This document shows positions 17,595-28,927 of a stretch of DNA of 64,000 bases, piece by piece. The position numbers were made by a program, and so were the translations under genes. Position 1 is the stretch's first letter. The number at the start of each line of letters is the position of its first letter. Below the pieces are notes generated by a model that ran no database searches, was not told the DNA's origin, and worked only from the letters and a program-made list of their open reading frames with translations. The DNA comes from Hydrogenophilales bacterium 16-64-46 (GTDB lineage Bacteria; Pseudomonadota; Gammaproteobacteria; Burkholderiales; Thiobacillaceae): the NCBI GenBank assembly GCA_002281775.1, contig NCGY01000010.1, positions 84,743-148,742 of the forward strand, given 5' to 3'.

Positions 17595-18340
17595 GCCAGC
17601 TTGAGTTTGGCGGTGAGGGCCGCGTGATCCGAAATGCGATGCCAGGCGTGGCCGGTATGCACACGCGCCGCCTGCACCTGAAAGCCGCGAATGTAGATGC
17701 GGTCGAGCTGAAACATGGGCAGGATGGACGGGTAGCTGCGCGCGGACTGGCCGTGATGGGTTTCGAATACTTCGGCGAGCCCCAGCTCGTCCTCGAAGTA
17801 ACGCCCGGCGCGTACCAGCCAGTCGTTGAAGTCACCCGCCAAGATGAGCGGTGCACCGTCCGGCACCATCGCGCGCACCCGGGCGGCAATCATGTCCAGC
17901 TGGCGCTTGCGGCCCCGTTCGGTCAGTCCGAGATGGACGTTGATGCAGTGCACCGGCCCGGCCACGCCAGGCAATTCGATCTCGCAATGCAGCATACCCC
18001 GGCTCTCGAAGGCGTGCGCCGAGATGTCCTCGTTTTCCCAGCTGAGGATCTTGTAGCGCGACAGGATGGCGTTGCCGTGGTGACCCGTGTCGTAGACGCA
18101 GTTCTTGCCGTAGGCGAAATCAGTGTAGACATGGCCCGCGAGAAACTCGTGCTGCGGTTTGTTCGGCCAGTGCTGGAAGCGGCTGGCGCGCAGGCCATGG
18201 CTGCCCTGCACTTCCTGCAAAAAGACGATGTCGGAACCCAGCAGGCCGAGACGGTCACGCAGTTCGTGCACCGTCAGCCGGCGGTTGAACTGCGACAGGC
18301 CCTTGTGGATGTTGTAACTGGCGATGGAAAGCGCACTCAT
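17591..18340 (-). CDS. Endonuclease/exonuclease/phosphatase-family protein
   Basis: A 249-residue metal-dependent hydrolase of the EEP superfamily. The catalytic elements are readable in order: SYNIHKGL (Asn), FLQEVQG (Glu), the NVHLGL region, LAGDFNDW (Asp and Asn) and RISDHAAL (Asp-His). The family includes DNA repair nucleases, phosphodiesterases and lipid phosphatases, so the substrate is open. Its fixed place beside clsB suggests a phospholipid-linked role. I start it at ATG 18340 (MSALSIASYNIH); the open frame upstream overlaps nudB and is not coding. Confidence 0.87.
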   Translation of the reverse strand: MSALSIASYNIHKGLSQFNRRLTVHELRDRLGLLGSDIVFLQEVQGSHGLRASRFQHWPNKPQHEFLAGHVYTDFAYGKNCVYDTGHHGNAILSRYKILSWENEDISAHAFESRGMLHCEIELPGVAGPVHCINVHLGLTERGRKRQLDMIAARVRAMVPDGAPLILAGDFNDWLVRAGRYFEDELGLAEVFETHHGQSARSYPSILPMFQLDRIYIRGFQVQAARVHTGHAWHRISDHAALTAKLKLA

Positions 18341-18350
18341 GGCCGGCAGA

Positions 18351-18791
18351 TTATAGGCGCGTCGGCAGCGTGCGGATGGCGGCGGCGTTGGAGGGCGAAA
18401 AGCAGGCGTCGGCGGCCTGTGCCCAGGGCAGCCATTGCCAAGCCGTATGCTCGCGCGGGGCCAGGGTGGGGGCCAGCGGGGCGGGGAGTTGCAGGCCGAA
18501 CACATGTTCGGTGTTGTGCGTGACGCCCGGCGCGTAGCGATGCCGCCAGCGCTCATAAATCTCGTAGCGGGTTTCGCTCTGCCAGTCGGTGAGCGGATGG
18601 CGGGCTGCGTCGAAGCCGGTTTCCTCGGCCACTTCCCGGATGGCGGTCTGCACCAGCGTTTCGCCGGCGTCCTGCGAGCCGGTCACCGACTGCCAGAAGC
18701 CCGGCGCGTCGGCACGTTCCATGAGCAAAACCTGCCCGTCCGCCGTGTGGATGACGACGAGGACGGAAACCGGAATTTTGTGGGCAATCAC
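18351..18791 (-). CDS. nudB: Dihydroneopterin triphosphate diphosphatase (Nudix)
   Basis: NudB removes pyrophosphate from dihydroneopterin triphosphate, the step after FolE in folate synthesis. The 146-residue protein has a full Nudix box, from GSQDAGET through REVAEETGF, and the family start KIPVSVLVVIHTADGQVLLMER. The folate gene folE lies elsewhere in this window. Its first codon overlaps the stop of the DUF2322 gene by 4 bp, so translation is probably coupled. Confidence 0.92.
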   Translation of the reverse strand: MIAHKIPVSVLVVIHTADGQVLLMERADAPGFWQSVTGSQDAGETLVQTAIREVAEETGFDAARHPLTDWQSETRYEIYERWRHRYAPGVTHNTEHVFGLQLPAPLAPTLAPREHTAWQWLPWAQAADACFSPSNAAAIRTLPTRL

Positions 18792-19093
18792 GCGATGCGG
18801 GCGTGGAGCGTATCGCCCGTGAGCATCAGGCCGATCAGACGATCGATGTTGGGATGTTTGCCGGGGTGGCGGCTGGCGTCCTCGCTGTGTTCCGCGAAGA
18901 GGGCCAGACCTTCGGCCGCCGCTTCGGTGTTGATCGCACCGTACTTGTCGGCCAGGTAGGCGTAGACACGAAACGAGCCCGCCGTGCCCGGCGCGTTGGC
19001 GATAACAGCCAGCTCCGCACCGTGGCTGTCGGTAAGGATGAGTTTTTCGCCCGCGAATTCGGGCAGGGATTTCAGCGCGTCGGCGAATTGCAT
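18788..19093 (-). CDS. DUF2322 family protein
   Basis: A 101-residue cytosolic protein with no signal peptide or membrane segment. It contains ELAVIANAPGTAGSFRVYAYL and a DASRHPGKHPNIDRL segment that I recognise from the DUF2322 family. The function is unknown. Its position between aspS and nudB may only reflect the operon arrangement. The family name is from memory; the reading frame itself is well supported by coupling with nudB. Confidence 0.78.
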   Translation of the reverse strand: MQFADALKSLPEFAGEKLILTDSHGAELAVIANAPGTAGSFRVYAYLADKYGAINTEAAAEGLALFAEHSEDASRHPGKHPNIDRLIGLMLTGDTLHARIA

Positions 19094-19111
19094 TTCAGCA
19101 TCCTTTATTTA

Positions 19112-19187
19112 TCCGCGAAGGACGCGAAGAAGTACGAACAAGTTCACGTCCCCGCTTTTCATGATCTGACTTCGCGCCCTTCGCGGA
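19112..19187. repeat. Long inverted repeat after aspS
   Basis: An 18-bp arm TCCGCGAAGG(A)CGCGAAG at 19112-19129 pairs with 19170-19187 with one mismatch and a 40-base loop. This sequence resembles a repeat I have seen between genes in other proteobacteria. It lies between aspS and the DUF2322 gene and may act as a terminator or attenuator. Confidence 0.7.
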
Positions 19188-19193
19188 CAAAAC

Positions 19194-20987
19194 TCAGCCC
19201 GCCTTGTCCGCAGCAACAGGATTGCGCAAGCGGATATGCAGTTCGCGCAGCTGTTTTTCGTCGACCACGTTGGGCGCGTTGGTCATCAGGCACGAGGCGC
19301 GTTGCGTCTTGGGGAAGGCGATCACGTCGCGGATCGACTCGGCACCGGTCATGAGCGTGACCAGCCGATCCAGCCCGAACGCGAGACCGCCGTGCGGCGG
19401 CGCGCCGAATTGCAGGGCGTCGAGGAGAAAGCCGAATTTTTCGCGGCGTTCTTCTTCGCCGATTTTCAGCGCGGCGAACACCTTGTCCTGCACGTCCTGC
19501 TTGTGGATACGCACCGAGCCGCCGCCGACTTCCCAGCCGTTCAGCACCATGTCGTAGGCTTTCGACAGACACGCACCGGGGTCGGTCGCGAGCAGGTCTT
19601 CGTGGCCGTCCTTCGGCGCGGTGAAGGGGTGGTGCAGCGCGACCCAGCGGTCGGCTTCTTCGTCATGTTCGAACATGGGGAAATCGACCACCCACAGCGG
19701 GGCCCACGTGCGGCCGTCGACGTGCCCTTTTTCGTGGCCGACTTTCAACCGTAGCGCGCCCAGCGCGTCGGTAACGACCTTGGTCTTGTCGGCGCCGAAG
19801 AAGATGAGGTCGCCGTTTTGCGCGCCGGTGCGCACCATCACGGCTTTCAACGCCGTTTCGGAGAGATTCTTGACGATGGGTGATTGCAGGCCGGTTTCGT
19901 TCAACTGCGTCACATCGTTGACCTTGATGTAGGCCAGCCCCTTCGCACCGTAAATCTTGACGAACTCGGTGTAGGCGTCGATTTCGCTGCGCGAGAGGCT
20001 AGCGCCACTCGGCACGCGCAATGCGGCGACACGGCCTTTCGGATCGTTGGCGGGGCCGGAGAAAACCTTGAACGCCACGTCGCGCATACAGTCGGCGACA
20101 TCGACGATTTCCAGCGTGACGCGCAGGTCGGGCTTGTCCGAGCCGAAGCGGCGCATCGCTTCGGCATAGGTCATGCGCGGGAAACTGGAGGGCAGCTCGA
20201 TGCCCTGCGCCTTGACCATCATGTCGCGGATCATGCCTTCGACCAGACCCATGATGTCTTCTTCGCCGAGGAAGGAGGTTTCCAGGTCGACCTGGGTGAA
20301 TTCGGGCTGGCGGTCGGCGCGCAGGTCTTCGTCGCGGAAGCACTTGGTGATCTGGAAGTAGCGGTCGAAGCCGGCGACCATCAGCAATTGTTTGAACAGC
20401 TGCGGCGACTGCGGCAAGGCGTAGAACATGCCGTCGTGGACGCGCGAAGGCACGAGATAATCGCGCGCGCCTTCGGGCGTCGAGCGCGTGAGCATCGGCG
20501 TTTCGACTTCGAGGAAGCCGTTCACGTCGAGGTAGTCGCGCATGATCTTCGAGACGCGGTAGCGCAGCTTGAGATTCTTCTGCATCGGCTCGCGCCGCAG
20601 GTCGAGATAACGGTATTGCAGGCGGATGTTTTCGCTGAGGTTGTCGTCGTCGATCTGGAACGGCGGCGTGGCCGAAGCGTTGAGGATTTCGACTTCTTTC
20701 GCCAGCACTTCGATCATGCCGGTGGTCTGGTTGGTGTTTTCGGTGCCGGCGGGGCGGGCGCGCACCTTGCCGGTGATTTTCAGCACGAATTCCGAACGCA
20801 CCTCTTCGGCGGCCTTGAAGGCGTCCGGCGTATCCGGGTCGATCACCACCTGCACCAGGCCTTCGCGGTCGCGCAGGTCGATGAAGATGACGCCGCCATG
20901 GTCGCGGCGGCGATGGCTCCAGCCACAGAGTTCGACGGTGTTACCGATGTCGGCGGCCGTCACCTGGCCGCAATAGTGAGTACGCAT
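19194..20987 (-). CDS. aspS: Aspartyl-tRNA synthetase
   Basis: AspS charges tRNA-Asp (and possibly tRNA-Asn in non-discriminating species). The 597-residue length and order match the bacterial type: an N-terminal OB-fold with [14 protein letters not shown], class II motif 1-2 ([22 protein letters not shown]), the insertion GAD domain and motif 3 GLDRLVTL. It is preceded by DUF502 and fmdB on the same strand. Whether it is discriminating cannot be told here. Confidence 0.98.
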   Translation of the reverse strand: MRTHYCGQVTAADIGNTVELCGWSHRRRDHGGVIFIDLRDREGLVQVVIDPDTPDAFKAAEEVRSEFVLKITGKVRARPAGTENTNQTTGMIEVLAKEVEILNASATPPFQIDDDNLSENIRLQYRYLDLRREPMQKNLKLRYRVSKIMRDYLDVNGFLEVETPMLTRSTPEGARDYLVPSRVHDGMFYALPQSPQLFKQLLMVAGFDRYFQITKCFRDEDLRADRQPEFTQVDLETSFLGEEDIMGLVEGMIRDMMVKAQGIELPSSFPRMTYAEAMRRFGSDKPDLRVTLEIVDVADCMRDVAFKVFSGPANDPKGRVAALRVPSGASLSRSEIDAYTEFVKIYGAKGLAYIKVNDVTQLNETGLQSPIVKNLSETALKAVMVRTGAQNGDLIFFGADKTKVVTDALGALRLKVGHEKGHVDGRTWAPLWVVDFPMFEHDEEADRWVALHHPFTAPKDGHEDLLATDPGACLSKAYDMVLNGWEVGGGSVRIHKQDVQDKVFAALKIGEEERREKFGFLLDALQFGAPPHGGLAFGLDRLVTLMTGAESIRDVIAFPKTQRASCLMTNAPNVVDEKQLRELHIRLRNPVAADKAG

Positions 20988-21002
20988 GGAAGGTTTTCCT
21001 GG

Positions 21003-21602
21003 TTATTGAACGCCCCGGGGAGCATCGGAGACGACTCCCATCGAGACGATGGTTTTCAGCGCGCGGTCGACCGTCATGTCGAGTTCGACCGTTTCGCTCT
21101 TTTTCACGAAAAAATAAAATCCGTTGACCGGGCTGGGTGTGGTGGGAATGAACACCGCCACATGTTCCTCGGGCAGTTTTGCCAGCACCTCGGCAGGCAC
21201 ATTGGTCAGGAAGGCCAGCGACCAGGCCTGTGGATGCGGGTAGCGCACCAGCAGCACCTTGCGGAAGGCAAGCCCCTTGCCCGACAACAGCGTGTCCGAC
21301 ACCTGCTTGACGCTGCCGTAGATGGATTTCACCACCGGGATGCGTTCGAGGAAGGCCTCAACCACATCGATCAGTTTCTGGCCAAAGAAATTGGCGGCGA
21401 ACACCCCTGTCAGAAAGATAACCAGCGCCGTCAGGATGACGCCCAGGCCCGGAATGCGCACCCCCATCCACGCCTCAGGCTGCCAGTCGACCGGCAGCAG
21501 CGTCAGGCTCTGATCGAGCGTGCCGATGAGGAGATCGAGCACCCACAGGGTGATCCCCAGCGGCACCCAGATCAGCAGGCCGGTGACGAAGTAGCGCTTC
21601 AT
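21003..21602 (-). CDS. DUF502 family membrane protein
   Basis: A 199-residue protein with two hydrophobic segments, VTGLLIWVPLGITLWVLDLL near the N-terminus and VILTALVIFLTGVFAANFFG further on. The C-terminal domain has conserved IYGSVKQVSDTLL and HVAVFIPTTPSPVNGFYFF segments. DUF502 proteins are widespread membrane proteins of unknown role; a proposed function in membrane or signalling is not proven. The ATG at 21602 (MKRYFVTG) was chosen over an upstream TTG. Confidence 0.88.
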   Translation of the reverse strand: MKRYFVTGLLIWVPLGITLWVLDLLIGTLDQSLTLLPVDWQPEAWMGVRIPGLGVILTALVIFLTGVFAANFFGQKLIDVVEAFLERIPVVKSIYGSVKQVSDTLLSGKGLAFRKVLLVRYPHPQAWSLAFLTNVPAEVLAKLPEEHVAVFIPTTPSPVNGFYFFVKKSETVELDMTVDRALKTIVSMGVVSDAPRGVQ

Positions 21603-21667
21603 GGGAGGGTTGGGCAGAAACAAAGAAGCGGACGGCTCACACCGCCCGCTTCCGGGTCAGGTTGGGG

Positions 21668-21925
21668 TCAGTTACAGGCAGGGCATGCACCCGTACCGCA
21701 GGCGTGGGACGGTGCCTCGGCCTGGGTTTCGGCCGGCTTGCTGCCGCCTTTGAAATCCGTGGCGTACCAGCCCGAACCCTTGAGCGCAAAGCCCGCAGCG
21801 GTGAGCTGCTTGGCATATGCGCTCTCGCCGCACGACGGACACACCGTCAGCGGCGCATCCGAAATCTTTTGCATTTCGTCGGCGGCATGGCCGCAGGCAC
21901 GGCATTTGTAAGCGTAGATCGGCAT
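21668..21925 (-). CDS. FmdB-family zinc ribbon protein
   Basis: An 85-residue protein beginning MPIYAYKCRACGHAADEMQK with a zinc ribbon: CRAC near residue 9 and CPSC further on. The C-terminus is a Cys-rich tail, ending GTGACPACN, that may bind a second metal. FmdB-like regulators were named from formamidase operons, but most genomic copies have no defined function. It is the first gene of the operon FmdB-DUF502-AspS. A GGAGA ribosome site precedes the ATG. Confidence 0.88.
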   Translation of the reverse strand: MPIYAYKCRACGHAADEMQKISDAPLTVCPSCGESAYAKQLTAAGFALKGSGWYATDFKGGSKPAETQAEAPSHACGTGACPACN

Positions 21926-21993
21926 GGAAATTCTCCGACAATCAAGAAGTTGCCGGATTATACCTGTGCCGGACGGGCGACCCCAAGCCCTGT

Positions 21994-24000
21994 CTACCAG
22001 GCGAGGCTGACGCTGCCGTACACCCGGCGGCTGAAATGGTTGGTGTCGCCACGGAATTCGGCATAGTCTTCCCCCAGGTTCTGCCCAACCAGCGCTGCCT
22101 CCACCCGATGCCCCTGCCAGTTCCAGGTTCGCGCCAGGCGAACGTCGACACGGGTAAACGCCGGCGTCGGATCACCGTCCCCCAGCCAGGCCATGGCGTC
22201 AGAATGATAGACCCCGGCACTCGCGGTCCAGCCCTGTCCCAAATCCTGGCTCGCCAGCAAGCCGTAGCTGTTCGCTGGGGCGGAGTCTACGACATCATTG
22301 TCGACCCCCTCGTCCACGGACACCGCCACCCGTGCGTAATGCGTCGTCACGCGCGTCCCCGCACGCGGCCGCCATTCCAACTGAAACTCGCCGCCCCGCA
22401 TGCGCACCCTCCCCTGATTGACCGACTGACGCGCCTCACCGGGGTCCGTGCCTGAGACCAGTTCGGTGCCGACCGGCAACACAAACGGGACATTCCCGAT
22501 GTAGTCCTCGAACCGGTCATGGAAAAGCTTGGCATCCACCCTGAGTTTCCAGGGCCGGAACAGCCCTACGTATCCGATTTCGTGGGACAACATGTACTCG
22601 GGATCGAGTTCGGACGGCACGAAGATGACATCCACGGGCAGGCCGGTCGTACTGCGGTAAACGTATAGCCCGTCCTGCTCAAAAAACGTCGGCGTGCGGT
22701 ACGCCGTCGATGCGCTCAGGCGCACCGTATGATCGGGGACCGGACTGAAATTCACTGCAATTCTGGGCGACGCATCGAAACCGGAATAATAGTGGTGCTC
22801 GAACATGGCCCCGCCTTGCAACAACCACTTGGGGTGAATTCGCCATTCGAGGTTGGCGTTCAGCCGGCTCAACATGCCGTCGAGGTCGGAGGCTTGGTCG
22901 AAATACAGCTGGCTTGACACGCTCTCATGCCTCAGCTCGGCACCCCAAGCCATGCGCAACGTCGGGGCCAGAAGCGTGCTGGCCTGAAACTCCAGACTGG
23001 TGCGCTCCTGCACGACATCCTGATCACCCACCACGGTCAGCCCGAAAATATCCAGCTGGCTGGGGGCATCGAGAGCATGACGGCTGTGATAGAACTGGAG
23101 CGACCACTCGTTGTCGACGTCACGTACGCGTTTGAATCCGATTTGCAGGTAGGCATTGCGGATATCCTGCTGGCGGGGTTCCAGCTCGTGTTCGGGGTCG
23201 GGCGGATCGGCCAGGCGGCCGGCCTGCCAGTCCCCCACTGTCACACCAAACTGGGCAGACACCTCATCCTGCAAGGACAAACGATAATCCGCCCTGCCGT
23301 TTACCAGGTAGGTGGTCGTTTCTTCAAAAATCTTGACCGGGGTGACCGGAAGATCGTAGAAGGCATCCGTCTCGAAACGGTCGCGTGCCTGCGCGGAGAA
23401 TGTCAGCCGATAGTTCAGGTCGCCATTCTGCCCGCCGAAGCGCGTCGTCAGCCCTGCCATCCCCTGCTCGCCATACTGTATCGAGGCAAAAGCACCCGGC
23501 ACCTGCACCGCTTCCTTGGTCACGATGTTGATGACGGCCAGGAAGGCGTTCGAGCCAAAGGTCGAGGCGTTGGGGCCGCGCACCACCTCGATGCGCTCGA
23601 TGTCGTCTATGGAAAGCGGCAACTCCTGCCATTGCACGGCGCCGAAAGCCGCGCCGTAGATCGATCGTCCATCGACCAGTACCTGGAATCGCCGGGAAAA
23701 AGCATCGGCAAGGCCGTGGTAGCCGACCGCCCAGCTGTTGTCCCGGGTATAGGCAACGGAGAATCCCGGCACCAGCCGCAGCAGGTCGGGAATATCGCGA
23801 AACCCCGACGCCCGGATCATGTCCTGATCAATCACCGTGACCGCAGCCGGCGCCTCGTTGACCGGCTGGGACAGCCGCGAAACCGACAGCACAACCGGCA
23901 GTTCGTCGAGAAAGTCCGCCTCGGTCACCTCCGCTGCGAACGCGCTACTCCCAGTCAGCAAGGCAGACAGGATGTGCAACACGGCACGGACAGGTTTCAT
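21994..24000 (-). CDS. TonB-dependent outer-membrane receptor
   Basis: A 668-residue protein with a signal peptide (VLHILSALLTGSSAFA), a plug domain and a 22-strand barrel. In the plug I see NEAPAAVTVIDQDMIRASG, DIPDLLRLVPGFSV and IERIEVVRGPNASTFGSNAFLAVINIVTK, and the C-terminus ends SVSLAW with an aromatic last residue. The TonB box is not obvious. Uptake of a chelated metal, cobalamin or carbohydrate is possible; the plug segment is closest to BtuB/FepA-type sequences, but the ligand cannot be told. No transport partner is nearby. I use ATG 24000; a GTG 30 bp upstream is an alternative. Confidence 0.9.
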   Translation of the reverse strand: MKPVRAVLHILSALLTGSSAFAAEVTEADFLDELPVVLSVSRLSQPVNEAPAAVTVIDQDMIRASGFRDIPDLLRLVPGFSVAYTRDNSWAVGYHGLADAFSRRFQVLVDGRSIYGAAFGAVQWQELPLSIDDIERIEVVRGPNASTFGSNAFLAVINIVTKEAVQVPGAFASIQYGEQGMAGLTTRFGGQNGDLNYRLTFSAQARDRFETDAFYDLPVTPVKIFEETTTYLVNGRADYRLSLQDEVSAQFGVTVGDWQAGRLADPPDPEHELEPRQQDIRNAYLQIGFKRVRDVDNEWSLQFYHSRHALDAPSQLDIFGLTVVGDQDVVQERTSLEFQASTLLAPTLRMAWGAELRHESVSSQLYFDQASDLDGMLSRLNANLEWRIHPKWLLQGGAMFEHHYYSGFDASPRIAVNFSPVPDHTVRLSASTAYRTPTFFEQDGLYVYRSTTGLPVDVIFVPSELDPEYMLSHEIGYVGLFRPWKLRVDAKLFHDRFEDYIGNVPFVLPVGTELVSGTDPGEARQSVNQGRVRMRGGEFQLEWRPRAGTRVTTHYARVAVSVDEGVDNDVVDSAPANSYGLLASQDLGQGWTASAGVYHSDAMAWLGDGDPTPAFTRVDVRLARTWNWQGHRVEAALVGQNLGEDYAEFRGDTNHFSRRVYGSVSLAW

Positions 24001-24088
24001 GCTGAAGTTCAACGCTTGTAATGGGCGCACGAGCGCACTTTATGGGAGTTGCCCCGGTTAACGGCCAGGGCGGGCCGACGCTTCAATC

Positions 24089-24571
24089 CTAGAACGGGAT
24101 ATCGTCGTCCATATCGTCGAAGCCGCCACCGGCGGGCCGCGGCTGCGGTGCGCTAGGCTTGCCGCCTGCGGGCTGTGGACTGCTTGGTGGCTGCGGGGCC
24201 TGGTTGTAGCCGTCGTCCATGTCGGCCATGCCGCCGCCGGTGCGACCGCCCAGCATCTGCATGCTCAGACCGCGCACTTCGGTGGCGTAGCGCTCCACGC
24301 CCTCTTTGTCGGTGTACTTGCGCGTACGCAGGCTGCCTTCGACGTAGACCTGGCTACCTTTTTTCAGGTACTGACCGCATACCTCCGCGATGCGTCCGAA
24401 AAAGCTCACCGTGTGCCACTCGGTCGCTTCCTGCATTTGGCCGGACTTGTCCTTGTATTTGTCCGTAGTGGCCAGGCGCAGGTTGGCTACCGCCTCGCCG
24501 CTGGGCAGATAACGCATTTCGGGATCGCGCCCGAGGTTGCCGACGAGTATGACCTTGTTGACCGATGCCAT
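24089..24571 (-). CDS. ssb: Single-stranded DNA-binding protein
   Basis: SSB coats single-stranded DNA and recruits repair proteins through its acidic tail. The OB-fold begins [21 protein letters not shown], and a proline and glycine-rich linker leads to the acidic tip DDMDDDIPF, matching the canonical peptide. Length is 160 residues. It is downstream of an MFS gene and divergent uvrA, a conserved order in this group; no LexA-box-like palindrome was found at its start. Confidence 0.97.
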   Translation of the reverse strand: MASVNKVILVGNLGRDPEMRYLPSGEAVANLRLATTDKYKDKSGQMQEATEWHTVSFFGRIAEVCGQYLKKGSQVYVEGSLRTRKYTDKEGVERYATEVRGLSMQMLGGRTGGGMADMDDGYNQAPQPPSSPQPAGGKPSAPQPRPAGGGFDDMDDDIPF

Positions 24572-24627
24572 GTTGTTCCCTGATTGAGTGTTGTGCCTGT
24601 GTGGCGGATTCTATCAGGCCGGGTCTA

Positions 24628-25983
24628 TCAGGCCACGCCCAGAAGACGACGGGCAGCCGGCTCGTCCCAGCCACGCACGCTGACCTTGAGCATGGCCACG
24701 CCTTCCTCGGCCAGCACGGCCACCTCGACCACGCCGGACACCCCTGCCAGCTGGGCTTTCAGCAGCGCGGCCTGATCGGCCGGCATGATGCCGACGCGGA
24801 ACATGCGAGTCTTGATGGCAGGCGGCGCAACCATGGAAAAAGACGCCAGCAGCCAGACGGCCATCAGCGCCACGCAGAAGACGAACACCGCCGGGTAACC
24901 GTGATGCTGCGCCAGCCAACCACCGAAGAACCCGCCAAAGAACAGCCCCAGCGCCTGGGCGGTGTTATAGACGCCCATGGCCGTGCCCTTGGCCGAGGCC
25001 GGGGCCAGCTTGGAAATCAGCGAGGGCAGGCTGGCTTCCAGCAGGTTGAAGGCGACAAAGTACGCAAACAGGGCCCAGACGATGACCCAGAAATGCGCCA
25101 GCCCCAGCGACAGCGCCAGCAGCGACAGCAGCATCAGCGCCACCGCGCCTATGAAGACGGGTTTCATCCGGCCACGTTTTTCACCGTAGATGATCGCCGG
25201 CACCATCAGCACGAACGAGCCCAGCAATACCGGCAGATAGACCGCCCAGTGATGATCCACGGCGAGACCAGCGTTCTTGAGCGCCACGGGCACCACCACG
25301 AACATGGCCATTTGCGCGGCGTGCAGGGCGAAGATGCCGAAGTCCAGGCGAGCGAGCTGGCCGTTCCTCAGCACGTCACCCAAGCGGGCGGGATTGGCCT
25401 GCGCATCGGCATGAAAATGCGTCGCAGCCGGGTCCGGCACCCAGTTTCGGATCACCCAGATTGCAGCCAGTGCGAGAATGCCGGTGAGCGCAAAGATGCC
25501 TGGCACGCCTATGGCCTGGTTGAGCGCCGGGCCGGCAACCAGCGAAATCGCGAAGGTGAGGCCGATGGTGGAACCGATGATCGCCATCGCCTTGGTGCGG
25601 TGTTCTTCGCGGGTGAGGTCGGCCAGCATGGCGGTAACCGCAGCCGACACCGCACCCGCGCCCTGCAGCGCGCGGCCGATGATCGTCCAGTAGATATCCG
25701 TCGCCGAGGCGGCGAGGAAGCTGCCCAGCGCAAAGATGATCAGGCCGAAGATGATGACCTTCTTGCGCCCCATGCGGTCGGACGCCATGCCGAAGGGAAT
25801 CATGAGGATGGCCTGGGTCAGGCCGTAGATGCCCAGGGCCAGGCCGACCAGGGTGTGATCCTGCCCGCCCGGCAGGTCTTCGGCGTAGAGCGCGAACACC
25901 GGCAGGATCAGGAACATGCCCAGCATGCGCAGGCCGAAGATGGCCGCGAGCCCCGATGCCGCGCGCTTCTCGTCGCGGGTCAT
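24628..25983 (-). CDS. MFS transporter
   Basis: A 451-residue major facilitator with twelve predicted membrane segments. The motif-A-like loop [14 protein letters not shown] follows helix 2. The substrate is unknown; similar genes are often labelled drug or sugar efflux. The last about 60 residues form a soluble tail ([34 protein letters not shown]) that resembles a small ferredoxin-like or metal-binding-type fold and is absent from the average MFS protein. The start at ATG 25983 ([11 protein letters not shown]) is 90 bp from the divergent uvrA. Confidence 0.88.
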   Translation of the reverse strand: MTRDEKRAASGLAAIFGLRMLGMFLILPVFALYAEDLPGGQDHTLVGLALGIYGLTQAILMIPFGMASDRMGRKKVIIFGLIIFALGSFLAASATDIYWTIIGRALQGAGAVSAAVTAMLADLTREEHRTKAMAIIGSTIGLTFAISLVAGPALNQAIGVPGIFALTGILALAAIWVIRNWVPDPAATHFHADAQANPARLGDVLRNGQLARLDFGIFALHAAQMAMFVVVPVALKNAGLAVDHHWAVYLPVLLGSFVLMVPAIIYGEKRGRMKPVFIGAVALMLLSLLALSLGLAHFWVIVWALFAYFVAFNLLEASLPSLISKLAPASAKGTAMGVYNTAQALGLFFGGFFGGWLAQHHGYPAVFVFCVALMAVWLLASFSMVAPPAIKTRMFRVGIMPADQAALLKAQLAGVSGVVEVAVLAEEGVAMLKVSVRGWDEPAARRLLGVA

Positions 25984-26073
25984 GTTCTCGGAGAATTCGG
26001 TCTGGGCCACGGCGTGATTCGGCTGGGTGCGGAAGTCCGTTATATTAGCAGGTTGCGAATTAGGCTCCGACCC

Positions 26074-28896
<2,823 letters not shown>

Positions 28897-28927
28897 ACCG
28901 CACGACGCGCGCCGTCTCAGCGCAGCG

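Noticed and set aside
19884..21911. A long plus-strand open frame opposite aspS and DUF502
   Set aside because: It spans two well-supported minus-strand genes and has no family features.
25984..26073. A LexA-type SOS box before uvrA
   Set aside because: No CTG-N10-CAG palindrome of the usual type is seen in the gap or before ssb.
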